This document shows, piece by piece, positions 23,501-32,500 of a stretch of 64,000 nucleotides of DNA (positions are counted from its first letter, which is position 1; each line of letters opens with the position of its first letter). Both the position numbers and the translations under genes were made by a program. The DNA is from Nipponacmea schrenckii (Eukaryota > Mollusca > Gastropoda > Lottiidae): assembly GCA_030562195.1 (NCBI GenBank), contig CM060202.1, positions 12,896,001 to 12,960,000 of the forward strand, written 5' to 3'. The notes beneath the pieces are model-generated. The model was given only the letters and a program-made list of their open reading frames with translations, did not search any database and was not told the DNA's origin.

Positions 23501-26500
23501 TGGATGAGGATTGAAGGAAACTAGCTGTTAAACAAGCAACATATTAATGAGGATTGAAGGAAACTAGCTGTTAAACAAGCAACATATTAATGAGGATTGA
23601 AGGAAACTAGCTGTTAAACAGATTCGATGAGGATTGAAGGAATCTAGCTGTTAAACAAGCAACATATTAATGAGGATTGAAGGAAACTAGCTGTTAAACA
23701 AGCAACATATTAATGAGGATTGAAGGAAACTAGCTGTTAAACAAGCAACATATTAATGAGGATTGAAGGAAACTAGCAGCTAAACAGACAACAGATTGGA
23801 TGAGGATTGAAGGAAACTAGCTGTTAAACAGACAACTGATTGGATGAGGATTGAAGGAAACTAGCTGTTAAACAAGCAACATATTAATGAGGATTGAAGG
23901 AAACTAGCTGTTAAACAAGCAACATATTAATGAGGATTGAAGGAAACTAGCAGCTAAACAGACAACAGATTGGATGAGGATTGAAGGAAACTAGCTGTTA
24001 AACAGATTCGATGAGGATTGAAGGAAACTAGCTGTTAAACAAGCAACATATTAATGAGGATTGAAGGAAACTAGCTGTTAAACAAGCAACATATTAATGA
24101 GGATTGAAGGAAACTAGCAGCTAAACAGACAACAGATTGGAAGAGGATTGAAGGAAAATAGCTGTTAAACAGAGAATTGATTAGGTGAGGATTGAAGGAA
24201 ACTGTTAAGCAGACAACCGATTGAAATGAGAATTTAAAGGGGCCCAGGCTTGATTTTTAGGGGTCGTTTTGGGCCTTTGTTACATTTAAACAGTCCTCAG
24301 AAATACTCAAGCTCTAAGAAAATCGCAAAATACCTTGAAATATACCTCAAACAAAAAATTTCACTTTTCATTTTTTTTCCGCTGTACGCGGCTGGTCTCC
24401 AGTCAGTCTGAAAATTGTGTGTCCTGTTGACAAAGTCTAGAATTGAAAATGCGTTGTAGTCTATTTAATAATATAGATGACCACTATTGCACGACGGGAA
24501 GGATAACTCTTTGATTATCAAGACGAACCGTTTTCCAATATGGCGGGACGTTCGTAATTTCTTAAGCCATTATGATTTTTCAAACACAGGTAATTATGGA
24601 TACACATGGATTTGAAGGCTCAAATTTCAAAGGTAAGCTCTGTAGACTATTTCTAATTAGCTAAGCAAAAGATTTTATTTGTTTGAGGCTGTTGGATGAT
24701 TGTCCGAAACAAATAAAGCCTGGGCACCTTTAAGGAAACTGTTAAACAGACAACAGATTTGATGAGGATTGAAAAGGAAACTAGCTGTTAAACAGACAAC
24801 AGATTGGATGAGGATTGAAGGAAACTAGCTGGTAAACAGACAACAGATTGGATGAGGATTGAAGGAAACTAGCTGTTAAAGAGGCAACATATTAATGAGG
24901 ATTAAAGGAAACTAGCTGTTAAACAGAAAAGTGATTGGATGAGAATTAAAATTAACTTACAGTCAAACAGACGACAGGATAGCCTTGATACGGTTGATTA
25001 ACAGCTACCTCACTGTTATCATAATCTCGTAATGATATCACCATTGGTTCTGAAGGCAAGGTGACATCTGCTACCTTATTACGTTCTTCAATAAATACAA
25101 TAGCTTTCTGGTCCTAAAAAAAAAGATTAAAACAATTCAAAAACTAAAAATTGACCAATTGCCTTATCAAAAGGTATTGTAACGCATTTGATAATGAAAA
25201 TCACACTTTGACATACATGAAAATGACTAGTAAAAGAACTGTAAATTTTATGTCATATGTGATAAAATTTTAACTATCTATTTTCATCCATGGTAGAGAA
25301 CCATGATAATCCAGATTAGCATTTTTATATGTGATCCAGGTATTTGAATTAAAGTTAAATCAAAGTCACCAAATATCCCTTAAAGGAAAAAAAGAAAGTG
25401 CAGAATAAGTGCTTCTTATAATTTAAAATAATAAGCATCTAATTCATACCTGGATATCAGCAATACCTTTCCTATTCCTTAAATGAACAGTGAAAACTTC
25501 TCTCATTTCCTTCTGTCCATCATACAATATTTCAATTTCTACTTCTTGTAATGATACATTCTTATTGAATGTTACCTCTGAAAAAAACATCAGACAGTCG
25601 TGCATTGTTTATTGAGTAAGTTTATAAGGTTAATCATCAACTAAACAACAAAAACAATACAAATTGAATAAGTGAAGCTACTCTAAGAAATATTTGGAGC
25701 TGCACTGAAATTTAACAAACAAAAAATAAACAAACTGGTGCTTACTTTTATAGATAGGATTATAATCTTTGCCTGATTCAGCCGAACCATCCTTGGTGTT
25801 AACAGAGACTACTGAGGTATCAGATAGATCACCATCTCTTATAACTTGTACTCTCAATATACTAGTTTCTTCTTTAAACATTGGTTCTTTTACAATATAC
25901 TTAGTCTCTTTGAGGCGTATAACTGGTTCTGAAAAAAATGTGTTTGATGCTATATATGGTCCTAGTATTGCAGACAATTCTACAGTGTATTCATAAAACA
26001 ACATTTAATAACTCAGGATGTGTAAATGTTGATAGTGGATTCTAATTCCAGTCAGCAAGTTAAAATATTTTGTGACCTTGAATAAGTCATCTTTCCTCAT
26101 TATTCCAGTTGACCCAGCTGTAAATAGGTGATGATAATCCAAACAAGATCAATACAATATGAATCAGACAAAATAAAAAGCTTACTATCTCCAATGTCTT
26201 TAATCAGGATCTTTGTGGTGTTTTCACGTCCAATTTTAGCTGGTCCACCATCGCTTAATGGATTACCCAAAACTAATCTGAATTCTTCATCTCTTTCAAA
26301 TGTTGTATCATTTGTTATCTTAACTACACATTTCTCTTCGGATTTACCTGAAAATTTAAAAAACAATCCCACCTGTAAAATGGGCATGGATAATTCGAGA
26401 AATATCACTACCAAGAATTGCAGACTGGTTGAAAGAATCCTCCTGACCTGAACCTAGGTTTTACATGAGAAATATTTATACTCTCTCAGAACTTGAAGAA

Positions 26501-29500
26501 ATTTAGTCTGTGAAAATATATTCTTTCTCATCTTAAAGAAGTCATTTTTAAATTTCTGTTTTTCTTTTGAGAATGAAATCTGACACCTGCTTAGTTTGCA
26601 ATTAAATAAAATGTAGTGACAAAATTGTGAACGTTTTCAACTTTTCTAGCTGTTTATCAAAACAAATGTAGATAAATGTCATATTTATTTCTGACGAACT
26701 TCATGAATTTTTTCTGCGGAAAGGAAATCAACACTAAAGTACCAAATTCACTTTGGATTCTTCAATCTTCAGTCAAAAATCCCAAAGGGATTGTAACAGA
26801 CAATTCTTTCAAACTTTGCCTTTTTTCAACAGCAATGAAATGTTATGTTAATAGAACATCAACATAACTAAAATACCAAACAATCATAATGTTGGTTATC
26901 AATTCACTTAAAATTCACCTAAATAGTAAACTTCTGTAGGAAATAGATTCCAGATCTAGCAATTAGACCTCAAAACTATACAGAGACATTTTAAAAGAAT
27001 ATGTCACGAACTCGGAACACAGCAATTCCTGTTAAAAGGCAGACCTTTAAAATTAGGAACACATTTGAGAATAATATTATGATATCAGCATGTTTCTTAA
27101 TATATCATTATATTGTTATCTTAAAGGGATTGTATAGAAGTTTCTGAAACTTCTAATGTATATTAGGGACACTGATTACATCAATTTAGTTCTTGTGATT
27201 CACTAAAACTAAGTTTTTTTCACCTTCACTGCTGAAAAATTTTCTTATAATATCAATGACCATTGCAACAGTTATTTTATAAAATGATGTGTTTCTGTGG
27301 AATTGCAAGAAACCCAGACATCTGGCTGATAATTGAAATGGTGGAAATCAATCCCATCAGTGTCCCCTTTACACATGAAAACTTCTTAAATAACTTGAAT
27401 TGTATAAATGTAAAATTAATCATGTATAACATCACAACTAAAACAATAGAATTAATAAATGAAAGAAGTTTTTTATATCTATTGGCTTTGGTTGCAAATA
27501 AGACCTTATCTTGAATTGGATAATTTGGACTGACAAAATGGAATTATCACAAAATTTCACTATAATAAAGAAATGTTTTATTGTAAATATAGACCAGGTG
27601 GTAGGAGTATATCATAATAATTAGTTATATAGTTTGGTTAACATCTTCTTATACTTTATTAACAGATGTTAATAATACTTATTATAAATAAAATATTGTA
27701 TTAATTATATAAATATTTATTTTAAATTCAAAATATAACACCACTGTTTTTGATTGACAGGTGTCAATCAAACTATCATCTATGGTTCATTTGTTATAAA
27801 GTATAAGCAATAAAGGAAAGGGTTTGGTTTTAAATAAATCTTGAGCACTTAGTGTAATTATATCCTGATATTTAAATATCAATATAAAAAACTTGATGTT
27901 GTAAATCCTGATATTTAAATCAACATTCTGACTTTGCAAAGATCAACATTCTGACTTTGCAAAGATCAATATTCTGACTTTGCAAAGATCAATATTCTGA
28001 CTTTGCAAAGATCAATATTCTGACTTTGCAAAGATCAATATTCTGATTATGCAAAGATCAAAAACCTGATTTTGAAAATATCAATTCTAATCTTGAAAAG
28101 ATCATTTCTGATTTTGAAAAGATCATTTCTAAGTTTGAAAAGATCATTTCTAATATTGAAAAGATCATATCTAATCTTGAAAAGATCATTTCGGATTTTG
28201 AAAAGATCATCTCTGATTTTGAAAAGATCATTTCTAAGTTTGAAAAGATCATTTCTAATATTGAAAAGATCATATCTAATCTTGAAAAGATCATTTCGGA
28301 TTTTGAAAAAAGCAACTCCAATCTTGAAAAGATCATTTTTAATTATGAAATGATCATTATCTGATTTTGAAAAGATCATTCGCGATTTTGAAAAGATCAT
28401 TTTTATTTAAGGCCAATGAAGGTCATATAGTCAATAAATGGTTGTATTCTGATGTGTTATTTTAGATGTTGAAAATTTACATTCAAATTGTTAACATTTG
28501 CAGAAGAAACAAAATATGTCTTCTGAAGTAAAAAAGTAGAAAGCATGAGAATGTTTTTTAAATCTGTCAATACTCTTTGAAAGTGCACCACCCAAGTTTG
28601 ACCTCTAATTTGTGAAAACTGAGGAGAAAAAATAATAGACACAAATTTTTGGTTTTGGTACCTGAGGTATCAATTTTCAAATTATGTTGTTTCAGTACCA
28701 TTCTGTTAGTACCCTATTGTATTTTCAAGCAGACACATAACAAATGGAAATTCCAAAATCTGTTTTAGTCCTTTACTACAGTTTATTTTTTAAAAAACAG
28801 GACTGTGTTAAATTTTTTTAAGCTCAGTTGAAAGTTGATACCAGGCTTTTGGAAGAACTGACAATGGCATCTCAATTTTATCTGGTTTTGGGCCTAGGGC
28901 CCTTATTGACAAGCAGATGACATTCCAAATGGCAAGTGATTGTGCTAGTAAGAATGAAAGTTTGGGTATTGTTTACCAGCAAAAAAAAGTACAAACCTGG
29001 TTTGAAAGTAACTACAGAGACATTGGTATTAGGTCTTTCTTGATAGTCAGCATCAACCTTGGCTGTATTTTGTCTGGTGTAACATCGAACAGTAGCTTCT
29101 TTACTAGTATCTCCTGACCGTTTAATAGTAACTTCTATTACACCATCATTTTCATAAACTGTATAACTGTCTTCTTTAAACTCCATACTGGGCACTACAA
29201 AATACATTTCAAATATACCTTGAGGTTAAAGTTTGTTAAATAAAGTTTTATGACTGTGTCTACACTGAAGAGATTTTCAAGAAATTCTTCTATTTTAGCA
29301 TGTGTCCCTATGTTGACTTCCAGTTAATAATTGCAGACAGGAGTCCCATTTATTCTAGTCTGAGTTGGACATGTTCCAGTGCATGCACTTTGAGACAACT
29401 GCAGACTGTTTGCTTCTCATTATTTAAAAAAATTGTAAAATCTTACCATCAGAAACAGAATCATTGATTATGATAACTGCCATGCTTGGTTCACCCAACA

Positions 29501-32500
29501 TGGCTGCCATAGGCATTCTCAAAACAACCTGGAATTTCTCTAAGCCCTCAACTTTGGGTCTACCAAGATCATCCAAAATAGTTATCCTCACTAATTGCAT
29601 GGTTACACCAGGAGCAAAATCTAGAATTCTGTTGACTGCTATATAATCTAAACCAGCTGTAAATTAAACAGAAATAATTTCAGTTAATTATTATTTAAGC
29701 ATACCTATTGAACACTTTTTGATTTACTATTTCAAAAAAGATGAAAATACATTGGTAAATTCAGATGATTATTTTATTGGATATTAATGATTTATTTCAA
29801 AATATATGCTGATGCAAAAGAATATACTAAATAAATAATATTAGCTTTAAAGGTTCTCAACGAGACTTAGCCTTGAGAGTTTTAAGTAAAATGCTTCTCT
29901 CATCCAAAATTTGATGAAGCCATAAAAAACATTTCCAAAACAGCTGTCCGGATGATGATGTCACATCAAGTCAGCAACAGGAGATGAAATCTTGTCTATG
30001 AACATGATCTGTAAATCCTTTACTTAAAAGCTTTTAGATTGTATTATTCAGAAACAAAATGAGCTCTTGCTGATCAAAATACAAAGAGACAAATGACATA
30101 CCTTCGGCAGATCTTGGTTCTGTTCTTCTAGATCTAACAGTTACACTAGATGCTTTACTCAAGTCAGTACCAGTCCTCCATACTTTTACTTCTACAAATC
30201 CATCACTTTCATCAACCATATATTCTCCTTTACCAAAATAAAATGTTGGTTCTGAAAAACACACAAACATTATCAATGCTACATACATGTACAAGACTAT
30301 TCCTTACGGTTTAAACCTTATTCAGAAATTCAACTCAACCTAAGTACTACTTAGTACTGACGGGAGCAAACATGACAACATTTTTATCAAAGAACGACCC
30401 TCATTTAAAATATTTCACATATTTAAGTTTTTATGTGTGGATAGAGGTACTGGATTGAAAAATCTGATGCCTTCTGAAGTTCAGAATAAGGTGCAGAAGA
30501 GAGGGATGTAAAACTCCATTCATTTCATTTCTGAACTTCAGAAAGAATGAAAACTCACCAGTTTTACAATGTGCTACATGACACAGATCAGAATTACAAC
30601 CACAGCCTATATTTTGATTTTTTGACTACATTTGCTTACCATCATTCTTATCTGGTTCAATAATGACTCTTGAAGCATTACCATCACCAATTCTACCTCC
30701 CATAGCTTCAGACAAGACAACAGTGAATTCTTCCTCATCTTCGAACAGTGAATCATCAATAATCATTACACGACAATATTTTACATCTTCATCTTTATCG
30801 AAGCGTAGAATACTACGATGATCATCAGGTCTGGTGATGTAGTCCGAGAAGGAGGTTACTGTACTGGGTATAGTTCCTGTTGCTGAACCTGAAGATACAA
30901 TGAATATGAATAAAATTGTAATATAAGATTTCAGTCTGTGCTAACTGCTTAACCCTAAGAGTAGAAATTTAATACTTTCCTTGCATAGTGTATCACCTTT
31001 TCAAATTTTTTTATTACCTTGTTTAGTGGAGCAGATGACCATAAATTCATCAGAAAGATCTCCAGTACGTTTTACTGGTATTAATACTTCACCAATATCT
31101 TCACCAACACGATATACAGCTTTCTCAAACTGTACCACTGATTCTGGAATGGGAATGTCCTGTTAGAACAGTACAACTATAAACCAACCACATGACACCA
31201 TTCCCGCTTACCAATATCATTTATAGCAGTTATATAGGTACTCCCATTCCTGTACATGTGCAATTTAACTCTAAGATGATTGCATGGGAAGGTCAGTTCT
31301 CAGAGTTTCATCTATAGACTAATTGACTTCCTATAAATAATCATTGTTTACCCTTGAAAAAAGAACTATTTTCAATGTTGCCATTCTTTATATTACATGT
31401 TTACAATGAAAGATTAAACATTGAAGAAAACTTTGTTCTTTAATTCAGTCTGAAAATCTTCCAAAGACAATAAAATGCTGAAACAAATTTCCTTACCATC
31501 CTCATTATCTAGAATAGTCACTATAGCTAAATCTGGTTTTTCTATTATACTCATTATTGGATCTGATAGTTTGATCTGTAAGGTTTCTTTCTCTTCAAAT
31601 ACTGGATCATCCAATAGTTTAACACGCCATGTCTTTTCCGTCTGTCCTGTAAATCAAAGGGTAATTGTTTCAAAATAAAGCATCAGTAGTGATATGAAGT
31701 TACCAATTGCTCATTGTGGACATTCCACTTTATGTTAACCTCATATCACTAGGGATACATTGAATAAATTATTAATCAAATTGGATTAGATTCTTTAAGA
31801 GATTTTGAAGATAAATATGACCAATAAATGTTTTGTCTCAATTGCAGTTACTTATATCTTTGACAAGACACCATAAAATACAATTCATTTATAAAATATT
31901 TCAAGTCTTATATTATAAAGATATGAATCAAATTTGACTTCCTCAACATTTAATAATTTTTATTACAAAATAAGTTTTATGTTGTTTCATAAACAGCATC
32001 TCTAATGAATACAGACAAAATAGTCCAATCTATATTTCTTTATGGCCTTTTGACCATAAATATATCTCATCTCCGAGCAAGATGTGCTTTTTATAATTCT
32101 TTATACATCATGTCCTTCAGTCAATTTCACAGACTTGAATGTAAATTATCTTTCAAACAATGTTTCAAAGAAGCTTATATGGAAAAAAAAAACTCATAAA
32201 ATTGAGAAATAGATACATCTCAATTGTTCCATCAGTATATAAATGGGTACAATATAAGATATCATCATATCTATTGTAAAGATGATCAGATTGAAATGAT
32301 TCCATACAAGGCAAGTGTAAAATATTTGAACCCCACTTCATAAAACTCTCATAAAATGGACCCATAAAAAAAACTATATTTAGACAGGGCTAGGGCTATT
32401 TTCATAATGTATATATTCGACTTTAGTTTTGAAAACTCTTAATTTGAATGTTTACATGATATCAGAGACTGAAACATCTACCTCTGTTCTATTACAGAGT

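Larger units (their letters stand above)
26348..28996. other. FREM2 intron 8, repeat-bearing
   Basis: A 2.6-kb intron. It holds a 23-bp and a 21-bp tandem array at 27,920-28,405 and a 24-bp inverted repeat at 27,749-27,772. The remaining sequence is AT-rich; reading frames at 26,676-26,867 and 27,263-27,514 show no family resemblance. Confidence 0.5.

Noticed and set aside
25769..26451. Plus-strand frames over FREM2 exons 9 and 10
   Set aside because: They are antisense shadows of well-supported minus-strand Calx-beta exons.
28047..28400. Repetitive protein genes on either strand
   Set aside because: Open frames arise only because the 21-bp unit is a multiple of three and lacks stops; no start context, no flanking coding sequence.
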